NCBI RefSeq assembly: GCF_009208735.1
Contig: NZ_WFLJ01000021.1
Coordinates: 56,918-120,917, forward strand
DNA: 64,000 bases
Reading direction: 5' to 3'
From: Janthinobacterium rivuli
Lineage (GTDB): Bacteria; Pseudomonadota; Gammaproteobacteria; Burkholderiales; Burkholderiaceae_D
Position numbers and translations under genes: made by a program. The notes under the pieces were generated by a model. The model ran no database searches. It saw nothing but the letters and a program-made list of their open reading frames with translations, and was not told the DNA's origin. Positions 1 through 8,945 of this stretch are shown here, piece by piece; positions within the stretch are counted from its first letter, which is position 1; each line of letters opens with the position of its first letter.

Positions 1-2
1 CC

Positions 3-3000
3 CCGGATCCGCGCATGCTGTACATCTCGGCGCCTTTCCTGTCCTTCAAGCGGGACCTGGTCATCACGGCGTCGCGCATGGTGCAGGACCGGCAAGGCCG
101 CTTTGCCGGCGTCGTGGTGGCCACCTTCGACCCCGAATACTTCACGGCCAAGTTCCGCACCGCCATGTATGCCGCCGATGTGTGGGCCGTCGTCGTGCAT
201 GGCGACGGCCGGCAATTCCTGAACTATCCGGTCAAGAGCGTCAATGGCGGCAATCTGGACGTGCCCGGCAGCTTCCTGCGGCGCTTCCGCGACAGCGGCT
301 ATCAGGCGGGTGTGCTGAGCGGCGTCGAGATCGCCGGCGCCTCCCCCCGCGTCATGGCCATGGCGACGATCGCCCCCGCCGCGCTGCACATGGACCGCGC
401 CCTGATCATCGGCCTGAGCCGCGAAGAAGCGGCCATCGCCGCCCCGCTGCGTCGGCAGGCGCTGGGCTACCTGGTCGGCTTCGCCATGCTGGCGCTGGCC
501 GGCGCCAGCCTGCTGTTCTGGAGCCAGCGGCGGCGCCGGCAGCAAGCCGCCTGGCAGGTGGAGCAGGAAAGGGAGCGCCAGGCCATGCAAGCCGTGTCCG
601 ACAGCGAAACGCGCTTTCGCACCCTGATCGAAGATGCGCCCGTAGCGATCGCCATCCTGCGCCATGGACGCTTCGTGTATTCCAATCCCCGCTACCGCCA
701 CCTGCATGGCTATGCCCCCGAGGATGAGCTGAGCGGCCTGCCCTGGCGCGCCATGCTCACGCCCTCCTCGCAAGTCGCGCTGGCAAGCATCGAAGCGCTG
801 ATCGAGACCGATTCGGCCAGCGAACAGATGTTTGAAGCCGTCGGCCTGGACAAGCAGGGCCGGCCCGTGCCCACTCTCAAGACCAGCACGCGCGTGATGC
901 TCAAGGATGGACCGGCCACCTTGATCTTCGCCCAGGATATTTCCGCGCAAAAGCAGGCCGAGGCGGCCATGCTGCTGGCGCGCGACGGCGCCGAAGCGGC
1001 CAACCGCAGCAAGGCCGAATTCCTCGCCAACATGAGCCATGAGATCCGCTCGCCGCTCAACGCCATCCTCGGCATGGCCTGGCTGCTGGAACGGGGCAGC
1101 CTGGATGCGGAAGGACTGCTGATGACGCGCAAGATCCGCGCGGCCGGGCAGTCGCTGCTGGGCATCATCAACGACGTGCTGGACGTCTCGAAAATCGAGG
1201 CGGGCCACATGACGATCGAGCAGGCGCCGTTCCGCCTGGCCGAGGTGATCGAGAAGGTCGCCGCCAGCATGGGCGTGGCCGCGCAAGACAAGCCCGTCAC
1301 TGTGCGGATCGGGCCGCTGCCCGATGGCATCGACCACGTGCTTGGCGACGCGCTGCGGCTGGAACAGGTGCTGGTCAACCTGGGCAGCAATGCCATCAAG
1401 TTCACGCCACAGGGCACGGTCGAACTGCTGACCACGCTGGAAAGCCGCGACGGCGACGCCGCGGTGCTGCGCTTTTGCGTGCGCGACACGGGCATCGGCA
1501 TCGCCCCCGAGGTGCAGGAGGCGATCTTTTCCGCGTTCGCCCAGGCCGACACCTCCACCACGCGCCGCTTCGGCGGCACGGGCCTGGGCCTGACCATCTG
1601 CCGCCAGCTGGTGCGCCTGATGGGCGGCACCCTGCACCTGGAAAGCGGCCTGGGCCAAGGCAGCGCCTTCAGTTTCACGCTGCCGCTGCAACTGATGCCC
1701 GCCACAGCCCTGTCCTCGCCCGACATGCAGGGCCTGCACGTCTTGCTGGCCGACGCCAACGCCGACACGCGCGAGGCGGTGGCCGCCGTGGCGCGCGGCC
1801 TGGGCTGGAACGTGCATGCCGTGTCCGGCGGCCAGGCGGCACTCGAGCATGCGCTGGCCTGCGCCGAGGGCGAGCGCCCCGGCGTGGTGGTGCTGGCCGC
1901 GCGCATGCCGGACCTGGACGGCGAAGCCACGGCGCGCGCCCTGCGCGAATACCTGCCGCCGCAGGACTGCCCCGTCGTCATCCTGGCGGCCAGCGGCGCG
2001 CCGGCGACGGCACCGTCGCGGCGGCGCACCGATCCGGCCCATGCCGCCGACGCCATCCTCAACGAACCGGTGACCGCTTCCAGCCTGTACAACGCGACGA
2101 TGGAGGCGCGCCAGCAGCGCGCCAGGGCCGCAGGCCTGGACGCCAATCTCGTCCCGCTGGAAGAACGCCAGCTGGCTGGCGTGCGCGTGCTGGTGGTCGA
2201 CGACAGCGAGATCAACCGCGACGTGGTCAGGCATATCCTGTGCGATCAGGGCGCCGTGCCCTCGTTCGCCTGCGATGGCCAGCAGGCGCTGGACTGGCTG
2301 CTGGCCCATCCCGCCGACGTCGACATCGTGCTGATGGATGTGCAGATGCCCGTCATGGATGGCTTGCAGGCGACACGCGCGCTGCGCCAGTTGCGGCAGT
2401 TCCAGGACCTGCCCGTGGTGGCGCTGACGGCCGGCGCCTTCCAGACGCAGCGCACGGCGGCGCTGGAGGCGGGCGTGAACCATTTCATCAGCAAACCGTT
2501 CGACGTGCCGCAGACCATCGCCCTGATCGCGCGCGCACACCGGCGTCGTGCGCAGGGATTGCCGGCCCTGCCGCCCGTCATGGCCGAAGCGACGATGGCC
2601 GTGCCGCCGCACGGCGCGGCACCCGCGATCGACCTGGCGCAGGGCATGGCGCAGTGGCTCGAGGAAGCACCCTACCGCCAGCACCTGTCGCGCTTTGGCG
2701 TCACCTACAGCAATACGGTCGGCGCCATGCGCGCGCTGCTGGCGGCCAATGCGCGCGGCGACGCCGCCGCGCTGGCGCACAAGCTGGCCGGCGTGGCCGG
2801 CAGCCTGGCCCTGCCCGCCACCTTGCATGCGGCCCAGCACGCCGAACAGCTGCTGCACGCCGGCGACGATGCGGCCGCCGCGCTCGACACGCTGGAACAG
2901 GCGCTGGCACGCGCCATCGACGCCGTCGCCGCCTTCACGGCACAGACGCCGCCGTCCGGCGAGGCGGTCGTAGCAGAAACGCAACATGGCGGCGCAAGCC

Positions 3001-3005
3001 AATGA
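3..3005 (+). CDS. Hybrid sensor histidine kinase with two receivers and Hpt (5' truncated)
   Basis: Membrane-bound phosphorelay kinase. The reading frame is open to the window edge and the residues before the first Met (D-P-R) continue a sensor domain, so the true start lies upstream. Residue numbers here count from the Met at base 15. Order: end of a periplasmic Cache-like sensor (about 1-145), a membrane segment (about 150-170), a PAS domain (about 195-315), HisKA with [14 protein letters not shown] (His342), HATPase with DTGIGIA and GGTGLGL, two receivers, and a C-terminal Hpt with HKLAG (His922). The second receiver has an intact acceptor (LMDVQMP, Asp775). The first reads LAARMP where the acceptor should be (Ala628), so it is probably a non-phosphorylatable pseudo-receiver. 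No output domain is present, so an unlinked regulator must receive the phosphate. The ligand is unknown. Confidence 0.93.
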   Translation, partial: PDPRMLYISAPFLSFKRDLVITASRMVQDRQGRFAGVVVATFDPEYFTAKFRTAMYAADVWAVVVHGDGRQFLNYPVKSVNGGNLDVPGSFLRRFRDSGYQAGVLSGVEIAGASPRVMAMATIAPAALHMDRALIIGLSREEAAIAAPLRRQALGYLVGFAMLALAGASLLFWSQRRRRQQAAWQVEQERERQAMQAVSDSETRFRTLIEDAPVAIAILRHGRFVYSNPRYRHLHGYAPEDELSGLPWRAMLTPSSQVALASIEALIETDSASEQMFEAVGLDKQGRPVPTLKTSTRVMLKDGPATLIFAQDISAQKQAEAAMLLARDGAEAANRSKAEFLANMSHEIRSPLNAILGMAWLLERGSLDAEGLLMTRKIRAAGQSLLGIINDVLDVSKIEAGHMTIEQAPFRLAEVIEKVAASMGVAAQDKPVTVRIGPLPDGIDHVLGDALRLEQVLVNLGSNAIKFTPQGTVELLTTLESRDGDAAVLRFCVRDTGIGIAPEVQEAIFSAFAQADTSTTRRFGGTGLGLTICRQLVRLMGGTLHLESGLGQGSAFSFTLPLQLMPATALSSPDMQGLHVLLADANADTREAVAAVARGLGWNVHAVSGGQAALEHALACAEGERPGVVVLAARMPDLDGEATARALREYLPPQDCPVVILAASGAPATAPSRRRTDPAHAADAILNEPVTASSLYNATMEARQQRARAAGLDANLVPLEERQLAGVRVLVVDDSEINRDVVRHILCDQGAVPSFACDGQQALDWLLAHPADVDIVLMDVQMPVMDGLQATRALRQLRQFQDLPVVALTAGAFQTQRTAALEAGVNHFISKPFDVPQTIALIARAHRRRAQGLPALPPVMAEATMAVPPHGAAPAIDLAQGMAQWLEEAPYRQHLSRFGVTYSNTVGAMRALLAANARGDAAALAHKLAGVAGSLALPATLHAAQHAEQLLHAGDDAAAALDTLEQALARAIDAVAAFTAQTPPSGEAVVAETQHGGASQ

Positions 3006-3038
3006 TAAAATTGGCAATATGAAAATGAGGGAGACGAC

Positions 3039-3164
3039 ATGATCTGGTGCAGGGATTTGCTGCTGAGAGCCTTGATGCTGGGCCTGCTGCTATTCGTCGT
3101 GGGCGAATCGCTGTCGTACTGGACGCCGGAAATCAGGAAACTGCTGGCCTGGCGCCCTTTCTGA
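3039..3164 (+). CDS. Small hypothetical membrane protein (41 aa)
   Basis: A short frame from ATG to TGA that follows the hybrid kinase by 33 bases on the same strand. A GGGAG ribosome-binding sequence sits six bases before the ATG. The product has one predicted hydrophobic helix (LLLRALMLGLLLFVVGE) followed by a short polar tail rich in aromatic and basic residues (SYWTPEIRKLLAW). It ends eight bases from the convergent nnrS stop. I recognise no family. The good Shine-Dalgarno sequence and single clear helix favour a real small protein, but the length makes chance possible. Confidence 0.45.
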   Translation: MIWCRDLLLRALMLGLLLFVVGESLSYWTPEIRKLLAWRPF

Positions 3165-3171
3165 CAGAAGT

Positions 3172-4383
3172 CTAGCCTTCGCGGCCGTCCACCCTGGCAC
3201 GCCACAGGTACGGCGCATACACGCACGCATACAGGCCAAAGGCCAGCGACCAGCAGGCACCCGCCGCCAGCAGCAGCGGCATGGCCAGCGAGACGGGGCC
3301 GACGGCGGCCAGCAGGCGCGCCAGCGCGCCCAGCTGGATCAGCCAGTACATCGCCGCTTCCGCCCTGCCGCCCTTCAGCGCACGCCCCGTGTGGCCCAGG
3401 GTGGTGCGCGTCATCATGCCGATGATCAGGCCCGCCATCGACCCCACCGTCAGCGCGTGCAGCGCGGCGCTGACGGGCAGCAGGCCCAGACTGGCCAGTC
3501 CCAGCAGCGCGAAGCCGATGCCGATCCACGCATACGACAGGTGCAAGATCCACAGCAGCGGCACGCGCAGCGTGCGTTGCGGCTGCCAGGCCAGCAGGTT
3601 CGACAGCGAGACCCCGCTTGCCACGAGGGCCAGCGGCGCCGTCAGCCACACTGGCGCGCCGGCCAGCCACGCGATGGCGGCCGCCGCCATGCAGGCCACG
3701 GCGATCAAGGCCCGCTGCGGGCTGGCTACGGGCGTGCTGCCAGGCGCGCCATTGCGGGTGAACATGGGGATCACGCGCGCGCCGATCACCGATTCGATCA
3801 GCACGATGATGAAGATGGCCGCCTGCACGGGCAGGAACAGCGACAGCGGCAACCAGCCCAGCACGGCCGCGTGGAACAGGCCATTGGCCAGCGCCAGCAG
3901 GGCCAGCAAGCCGACCAGGAACAGGTTGCGCGTATTGCCCGAGCGGCGCAGCACCCGATACAGGGGCCAGGCGGCCAGCGGCAGGAACAGCCAGTCGACC
4001 AGGGCCGCCAGCAGGCCGGGGCCGCACAGCATGGCCACGCGTCCCGCCAGCCACAGTGCCACCAGTGCCATCAGCTGCGCGCCGTGCGGCGTGGGCAAGC
4101 CCGTCCAGTTGCGCCCCGCCGTGTACAGGAAGCCCACGACGACGGCCAGCGCGAAGCCGAACACCATTTCATGCATATGCCAGCCCAGCCCCACGCGCAG
4201 GCCGCCCGCAAACACGCCGAAGTAGCTGGCCAGCCACAGGGGAATGCTGATGGCCGCGAACACGGCCGCCAGCAGGTAAAACGGGCGAAAACCCAGTTGC
4301 CAGACGGCGTGGCGCGCATGCCAGGGCGCCGCACCGGTGGCGGCGGGGGAAGGAGATGGTTCGCTGATCGGGGTGATGGCCAT
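3172..4383 (-). CDS. nnrS: NnrS family membrane protein
   Basis: A 403-aa polytopic inner-membrane protein with about 12 predicted helices. The N-terminal WQLGFRPFYLLAAVFA and GWHMHEMVFGFA segments are typical of NnrS, as are the later FTRNGAPGS and MTRTTLGHTGR stretches. NnrS proteins are haem/copper-containing membrane proteins linked to relief of nitric oxide stress in denitrifiers and nitrate respirers. Their exact chemistry is unsettled. The gene lies just downstream of narL on the same strand, but an operator-like palindrome at 4399-4421 suggests its own promoter. Its place at the end of the nar block fits a role against NO made from nitrite. Confidence 0.9.
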   Translation of the reverse strand: MAITPISEPSPSPAATGAAPWHARHAVWQLGFRPFYLLAAVFAAISIPLWLASYFGVFAGGLRVGLGWHMHEMVFGFALAVVVGFLYTAGRNWTGLPTPHGAQLMALVALWLAGRVAMLCGPGLLAALVDWLFLPLAAWPLYRVLRRSGNTRNLFLVGLLALLALANGLFHAAVLGWLPLSLFLPVQAAIFIIVLIESVIGARVIPMFTRNGAPGSTPVASPQRALIAVACMAAAAIAWLAGAPVWLTAPLALVASGVSLSNLLAWQPQRTLRVPLLWILHLSYAWIGIGFALLGLASLGLLPVSAALHALTVGSMAGLIIGMMTRTTLGHTGRALKGGRAEAAMYWLIQLGALARLLAAVGPVSLAMPLLLAAGACWSLAFGLYACVYAPYLWRARVDGREG

Positions 4384-4398
4384 GATGGGCTCGCTCTA

Positions 4399-4421
4399 AA
4401 GATATATTCAATATACTACTT
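4399..4421 (-). promoter_or_regulatory. NsrR-like operator upstream of nnrS
   Basis: The AT-rich sequence AAGATATATT-C-AATATACTACTT lies 16 bases before the nnrS start. Its core TATATTCAATATA is a perfect 13-base palindrome, flanked by AAAG and CTTT. It resembles the two-half-site NsrR consensus (AAGATG-type halves) known for NO-responsive nnrS/hmp promoters. The match is by eye, so the identity of the binding protein is inference. Confidence 0.4.
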
Positions 4422-4443
4422 TAAAAGCGCAACAACCGCCATC

Positions 4444-4482
4444 GGCAAAAGGAGTAGACGGCTAGCCCGCAGTGACTAGCCG
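4444..4482. promoter_or_regulatory. Hairpin and shared nar-locus motif between narL and nnrS
   Basis: Downstream of narL there is a 7-bp inverted repeat CGGCTAG/CTAGCCG with a 10-base loop (4459-4482). It contains AGTGACTA, a word also found upstream of narG and narK1. Beside it GGCAAAAGGAGTA contains TACTCCT on the other strand, which fits the NarL heptamer pattern TACYNMT. There is no T-run, so an operator is as likely as a terminator. Confidence 0.3.
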
Positions 4483-4492
4483 CCGGCGCAGG

Positions 4493-5155
4493 CTACTTGC
4501 CCTGGCGGTGCTCGACCGCATACACGGCCGCCTGCACGCGGCTGGTGAGGTTGAGTTTTTTCAGCACGTTCTGCACGTGGATCTTGACCGTGCTTTCGGC
4601 CAGGTCGAGGGTGCGGGCGATGCCCTTGTTGCTCTCGCCACGGGACAGGCAATCGATGATTTCCTTTTCGCGCGGCGTGAGCTTGTCGAGTTCCGACACG
4701 GGTTCCTCGCGCCGCGTGCCCGCCTGCAGCTGCGCCACCAGCTTGCCCGTCATCGCTTCGGCGATGACGACTTCGCCGGCGGCCGCGCGGCGGATGGCGC
4801 GCACCAGGTAATCGGCGTCGATATTCTTGATCAGGTAGCCGCAGGCGCCCGCGCGCAGGGCCGTCGCCAGGTCTTCCGCGTCTTCGGACACGGTCAGCAT
4901 GACGATGGCCGTGTCGGGACAGTCGTGCTGCATCAGCTGCAGCGCTTCCACGCCGGACATGCCGGCCATGTTCAGGTCCAGCAGCACCACGTCGGGCTGC
5001 AGCTGGATGGCGCGCTTGATGCCTTCCACGCCATCGGCCGCCTCGCCCACGACGGAGAAATCCGTGTGGCGCTGCAGCAGCGAGCGTATGCCGCTGCGGA
5101 ACAGCGCGTGGTCGTCCACCAGCATGACGGTGATCGGTTTATCGGGTGTCTCCAT
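4493..5155 (-). CDS. narL: Nitrate/nitrite response regulator NarL
   Basis: A 220-aa two-domain response regulator. The receiver begins ITVMLVDDH, with acceptor Asp60 (LLDLNMAG) and the switch lysine in LIKN. The C-terminal LuxR-type helix-turn-helix reads LTPREKEIIDCLSRGESNKG then STVKIHVQNVLKKL. The frame runs further upstream, but the upstream part is low-complexity and overlaps narX, so the start at 5155 (METPDKP) is preferred. It begins 25 bases after the narX stop, and the pair is surely co-expressed. It would activate narK and narG promoters when NarX detects nitrate. Confidence 0.92.
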   Translation of the reverse strand: METPDKPITVMLVDDHALFRSGIRSLLQRHTDFSVVGEAADGVEGIKRAIQLQPDVVLLDLNMAGMSGVEALQLMQHDCPDTAIVMLTVSEDAEDLATALRAGACGYLIKNIDADYLVRAIRRAAAGEVVIAEAMTGKLVAQLQAGTRREEPVSELDKLTPREKEIIDCLSRGESNKGIARTLDLAESTVKIHVQNVLKKLNLTSRVQAAVYAVEHRQGK

Positions 5156-5180
5156 GTTTTTTGTACTTTCAGGTGATGAC

Positions 5181-7082
5181 TCAGGCGGCGCGGCGCTGTT
5201 CGCGCGACAAATGCAGTTCGACGGTGGTGCCGCCGCCAGGGCAGGCGTGCACGTCGAACGTGGCCTCGATGCGCTGCGCGCGCTCGCGCATGATATGGAT
5301 GCCGACATGGCTGTCGCCCTTTTCCAGCACGTCGACAGCGTCGAAGCCGACGCCATTGTCGCTGATCGTCAGGGTAAAGTCCTGGTGATCGGCGAGGCGC
5401 ACCTCGACGTGGCTGGCCTGGGCGTGCTTGCGGATGTTCGACAGCGCTTCCTGCACGATGAATAGTAACTGCAATTGCTGCTCGCGGGGGAATGGCGCGC
5501 CGTCGACGTCGGCCAGCAGCTCGGCGTCGATGCCCGTCTGGCGGCGGAATTTGTCCACCGCCGCGCGCAGGGAGCCGATCAAATCGTCCTCCATCAGGCG
5601 GCTGCGGAAGTTGGCCAGCAGTTCGCGCACGTCTTCATAGCTTTCCTTCACGCCCGCATGCAGGGCCGGCACGATGCCCGCCACCTCGTCGAAACGGGCG
5701 TTGCGCACGGAGTCGTCGAGCATCTGCACTTGCAGGTTGAGGAAATTGAGGCTTTGCGCGATGCTGTCGTGCAGGCCCTGCGCCACCAGGTTGCGCTCTT
5801 CGGAAATGGCCATCTCGCGTTCGCGCGCGGCCAGGCGCAGGTTTTCCAGCGCGATGCCCAGCAACTGGCCCAGCGTTTCCAGCAAGGCCAGCTCGCGCGC
5901 GGAAAACACGCGCGCATGGCGGAAATGCAGGTTGAAGAAGCCCAGGTGCTGTTCGTGCGCGTGGATATGGAAGACGGAGACGGTGGCAAAACCCTCGCGG
6001 TGGCAGCGCAGCTCGTGCGCCTTGTCGATGCGGCGCATGTCGTGCACCTTCGCCACCTTCATCTCGACGGCCGTGCCGCACAGGCAGTCGCCCACCTTCA
6101 GGCAATGCTCGGAGGCCACCAGTTCCTCGGACAGGCCAGTATGCACCACCATGTGCAGGTTGCCCCGCTCGGCGTCGAGCACGCGCACGGTGGAACCGTC
6201 CGCCTCGAAATAGTCGACGATGCGCTGCATGAAGCCGCCGCAGATGTCTTCCAAAGGCTGCGGGCGCTGCAGGAAGGCGGCGCTTTCGTACAGCAGCGCC
6301 AGTTCGCGGTTGCGGTATTCCAGGGTCGCCGTCTTGCTGCGCACGCCCTCTTCCAGATTGCCGTACAGCGCCTGCAGGCGATCGGCCATCTGGTTGAAGC
6401 CACTGGCCAGCTGGCCGAATTCGTCATTGCTTTCGACGGCCAGGCGCACGCTGAAGTCGCGTTCCTTCATGCGCTGCATGCCCAGGCGCAGCCGCGTGAC
6501 GGGCTCGATGATGAGCATGAACATCAGGTAAATCATGCTGACCGTGCCGATGACGGCCATGCCGACGAGGATCAGCTGGGAGGCGCGCAGCCAGAAGGTG
6601 CGCTGTTCGCTATCGTGCTCGATCAGGCGCACCAATTGATCGACCTGGCCGACGAAGGTGTCGGCGTCATGCTCGAACTGGCGCGCGCGCGCGGAGGAGT
6701 CGGCGGCCAGGGCTGCCGGGCGCAGGCCGCCGCGCCAGGCGGTGCCGATGCGCTCGAATTCGGACTTGATGGCCGTGCTGGGAGGCAGGAACAGGGGGCG
6801 CTGCGGGTCGCCGTGGCCGATCTTGGCCAGGGTCTCGTCCATCAGCAGCACTTGCTGGCGCGCCTGCTCGCCCGCGTCGCTGGCAATCAAGAGGGTCAGG
6901 CGGTAGGTCTGCATGCGCAGCCGGCCCGTCTCGTTGATGGCGGCCGAACTGCCTTCGAGCTGCCACGACAGGAACAGGGTGCAGCCGATGGCGCTCAAGG
7001 CCAGCACCAGCATGAGCAGCAGCGCGCCGACGATCTTGGTCGACAGCTTCTGCCAGGAGGAAAACATCGCTTTAAATTTCAT
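5181..7082 (-). CDS. narX: Nitrate/nitrite sensor histidine kinase NarX
   Basis: A 633-aa inner-membrane kinase. After a first membrane helix (IVGALLLMLVLALSAIGC) the periplasmic part carries the nitrate-binding P-box, GRLRMQTYRL. Then come a second helix (LILVGMAVIGTVSMIYL), HAMP, a GAF-like central module with a CLKVGDCLCGTA cysteine cluster, a HisKA_3 dimerisation domain (GLHDSIAQ, His438) and HATPase. I chose the ATG at 7082 (MKFKAMF) because AAAGGG lies seven bases upstream. A GTG 18 bases further up is possible. The gene begins 26 bases after moaA and is followed by narL. Confidence 0.93.
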   Translation of the reverse strand: MKFKAMFSSWQKLSTKIVGALLLMLVLALSAIGCTLFLSWQLEGSSAAINETGRLRMQTYRLTLLIASDAGEQARQQVLLMDETLAKIGHGDPQRPLFLPPSTAIKSEFERIGTAWRGGLRPAALAADSSARARQFEHDADTFVGQVDQLVRLIEHDSEQRTFWLRASQLILVGMAVIGTVSMIYLMFMLIIEPVTRLRLGMQRMKERDFSVRLAVESNDEFGQLASGFNQMADRLQALYGNLEEGVRSKTATLEYRNRELALLYESAAFLQRPQPLEDICGGFMQRIVDYFEADGSTVRVLDAERGNLHMVVHTGLSEELVASEHCLKVGDCLCGTAVEMKVAKVHDMRRIDKAHELRCHREGFATVSVFHIHAHEQHLGFFNLHFRHARVFSARELALLETLGQLLGIALENLRLAAREREMAISEERNLVAQGLHDSIAQSLNFLNLQVQMLDDSVRNARFDEVAGIVPALHAGVKESYEDVRELLANFRSRLMEDDLIGSLRAAVDKFRRQTGIDAELLADVDGAPFPREQQLQLLFIVQEALSNIRKHAQASHVEVRLADHQDFTLTISDNGVGFDAVDVLEKGDSHVGIHIMRERAQRIEATFDVHACPGGGTTVELHLSREQRRAA

Positions 7083-7108
7083 ACACCCTTTACTTGGCAC
7101 CGCCCCGT

Positions 7109-8095
7109 TCAGCCTCCGGTTTGGGCCATAAAACGGATAATCTTGTCCGGCTGCGTATTGAAATCATGCTGCTGCGGCTTGAGTTCGATGGCGGCGCGGA
7201 TCGCCGCCTCGATCTCCGCATCCGTGGCCCCGCCGCGCAGCATGGGGCCAAGCGCGAATTTTTCTTCCTGGCCCAGGCACAGGTACAGGGTACCATCGAC
7301 GGACAGGCGCACGCGGTTGCAGGTGGCGCAAAAATGCTGCGACATGGGCGTGATGAAGCCGATGCTCGAGCGTCCATCGGCTGTCGCCATGTAGCGCGCC
7401 GGCCCGCCACCGAGCTCCATCGCCTGCGGCACCAGGCCGAAACGGGACGCCAGGCGCTCGCGCACGGGACCGAGCGGCATGTAGCTGGCATTGCGGCCCG
7501 TGCTGCCCATCGGCATGGCTTCGATCAGGCGCAGGATGAACTGCTGCTCGATGCAAAACGCGGCCATGGCCTCGATCTGGCCGTCATTGACGCCGCGCAT
7601 GGCCACCATGTTGATCTTGATCGGATCGAAGCCGGCCGCCTTGCCCGCCATCAGGCCGTCCAGAATAGGCTGCAGGCTGTCGCGCCCCGTGATCTGCTGC
7701 ATGCAGGCGCGGTCCAGCGAGTCCAGGCTGACGTTGATGCGGTCCACGCCCGCCGCGCGCAAGGCCACGGCGTGCTTGCCCAATTGGGTGGCGTTCGTCG
7801 ACAGCGACAAATCCTGCAAACCGGGCAGCGCGGACAGCTTTTGCGCCAGCTCGGGCAGGTTGCGCCGCAACAGCGGCTCGCCGCCCGTCAGGCGCACGCG
7901 GCGCGTGCCGAGGCGGACAAAAATACCCAGCAGGCGCTCGATCTCGTCGAACGTCAGCCAGTCCTTCGGCTCCTCGAATCCGCGAAAGCCCTTGGGCATG
8001 CAATAACTGCAGCGCAAATCGCAGCGGTCGGTGACGGACAGCCGCACATAATCGATCGAACGGCCAAAACGGTCCTGCAACTTCACGCTACCCAT
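7109..8095 (-). CDS. moaA: GTP 3',8-cyclase MoaA
   Basis: A radical-SAM enzyme for the first step of molybdenum cofactor synthesis, turning GTP into 3',8-cyclo-GTP. The 328-aa protein has the N-terminal [4Fe-4S] motif CDLRCSYC (Cys25, Cys29, Cys32), the C-terminal cluster cysteines Cys256, Cys259 and Cys273 (FCATC, YLCLG) and the conserved terminal Gly-Gly. All needed residues are present. Its place between ppiC and narX puts cofactor synthesis in the same transcription unit as the molybdoenzyme NarG. A stable hairpin at 8130-8156 separates it from ppiC. Confidence 0.95.
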   Translation of the reverse strand: MGSVKLQDRFGRSIDYVRLSVTDRCDLRCSYCMPKGFRGFEEPKDWLTFDEIERLLGIFVRLGTRRVRLTGGEPLLRRNLPELAQKLSALPGLQDLSLSTNATQLGKHAVALRAAGVDRINVSLDSLDRACMQQITGRDSLQPILDGLMAGKAAGFDPIKINMVAMRGVNDGQIEAMAAFCIEQQFILRLIEAMPMGSTGRNASYMPLGPVRERLASRFGLVPQAMELGGGPARYMATADGRSSIGFITPMSQHFCATCNRVRLSVDGTLYLCLGQEEKFALGPMLRGGATDAEIEAAIRAAIELKPQQHDFNTQPDKIIRFMAQTGG

Positions 8096-8129
8096 GACGC
8101 TACTCCTGATTCTTCCTTGATTGTAAAGG

Positions 8130-8156
8130 CTGGGGCACGATCTGGCTGTGCCCCAG
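8130..8156. other. Intercistronic hairpin between ppiC and moaA
   Basis: A perfect 9-bp inverted repeat CTGGGGCAC/GTGCCCCAG with a 9-base loop lies in the 88-base gap. Reading on the minus strand no U-run follows, so it looks more like a partial terminator or an mRNA-end stabiliser than a full terminator. It could lower moaA-narXL expression relative to narGHJI. Confidence 0.5.
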
Positions 8157-8183
8157 AAGGCCTAGCGGCCTACGCCTTCCGGA

Positions 8184-8930
8184 CTATTGCAGCAATGGAC
8201 TGGCTGTGCCTTCGAGCTCGATACCGGCAATCTCCGCGCGCCCCACCAGCAAGTGCAGATACTGGTGCACGGCGCGCTGCCACGCGGCGCGCGTCAGGCG
8301 GTCGGCGATCTGCGCCTGCACCGCCTCGTAGGCGATGGCCTGGCCTTCGACGCGGCGCAGCACCTGCACGATGTGGTAGCCGAAGCGCGTTTCCAGCAAA
8401 TGGCCGGCCAGCGCGCCCGCTTCCAGGCGGAACAGCAGCGCATCGAACTCCGGCACGCTCTGGCCCGGCGACAGCTGGCCCAGATTGCCGCCCAGGGCCC
8501 CGGACGGGCAGTTCGAATACTGCGCCGCCAGTTCGCCGAAGCGCTCGGGCGCCAGTTTCAAGGCGTCGAGCACGGCTTGCGCCGTCGTGCGCAGCAGCTC
8601 CAGGGGCGCCTCGGGCGTCACCTGGAACAGGATGTGGCGCGCCTCGACCAGCGCCCCGCTGCGGAACAGCTGCGGGCGCTGCGCGTAAAAGGTGCGGCAA
8701 GCCGCATCGTCGGCGGGCGGCACGCGCACTTCCTGCGCGAACAGCGCCTCGATGCGGTCGTCCATGCTGTCGCCCTGCACGCCGAGGCGCTCGGCCTCGT
8801 CTTGCAGCAGACGGCGCAGCACCAGTTCATGCACGGCCTGTTTCAGCGGATTGCCGGCGCGGTCGTGATGCGGCAGTTCCTGCGCGATGTCGGCATCGTC
8901 GATATCGATGCCATTGACGGAGATTCCCAT
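8184..8930 (-). CDS. Parvulin-type peptidyl-prolyl isomerase (nar-linked)
   Basis: A 248-aa protein with an N-terminal helical chaperone-like region and a PpiC/rotamase domain at about 115-215: EARHILFQV, then SNCPSGALGGNLGQLSPGQ and FGYHIVQV. There is no signal peptide, so it should act in the cytoplasm, unlike PpiD or SurA. It starts 15 bases after the narI stop. A parvulin right after narI is common in betaproteobacterial nar operons. A role in folding or maturing the reductase is likely but rests on context. Confidence 0.88.
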   Translation of the reverse strand: MGISVNGIDIDDADIAQELPHHDRAGNPLKQAVHELVLRRLLQDEAERLGVQGDSMDDRIEALFAQEVRVPPADDAACRTFYAQRPQLFRSGALVEARHILFQVTPEAPLELLRTTAQAVLDALKLAPERFGELAAQYSNCPSGALGGNLGQLSPGQSVPEFDALLFRLEAGALAGHLLETRFGYHIVQVLRRVEGQAIAYEAVQAQIADRLTRAAWQRAVHQYLHLLVGRAEIAGIELEGTASPLLQ

Positions 8931-8945
8931 GATCTAGCTCCTTGA

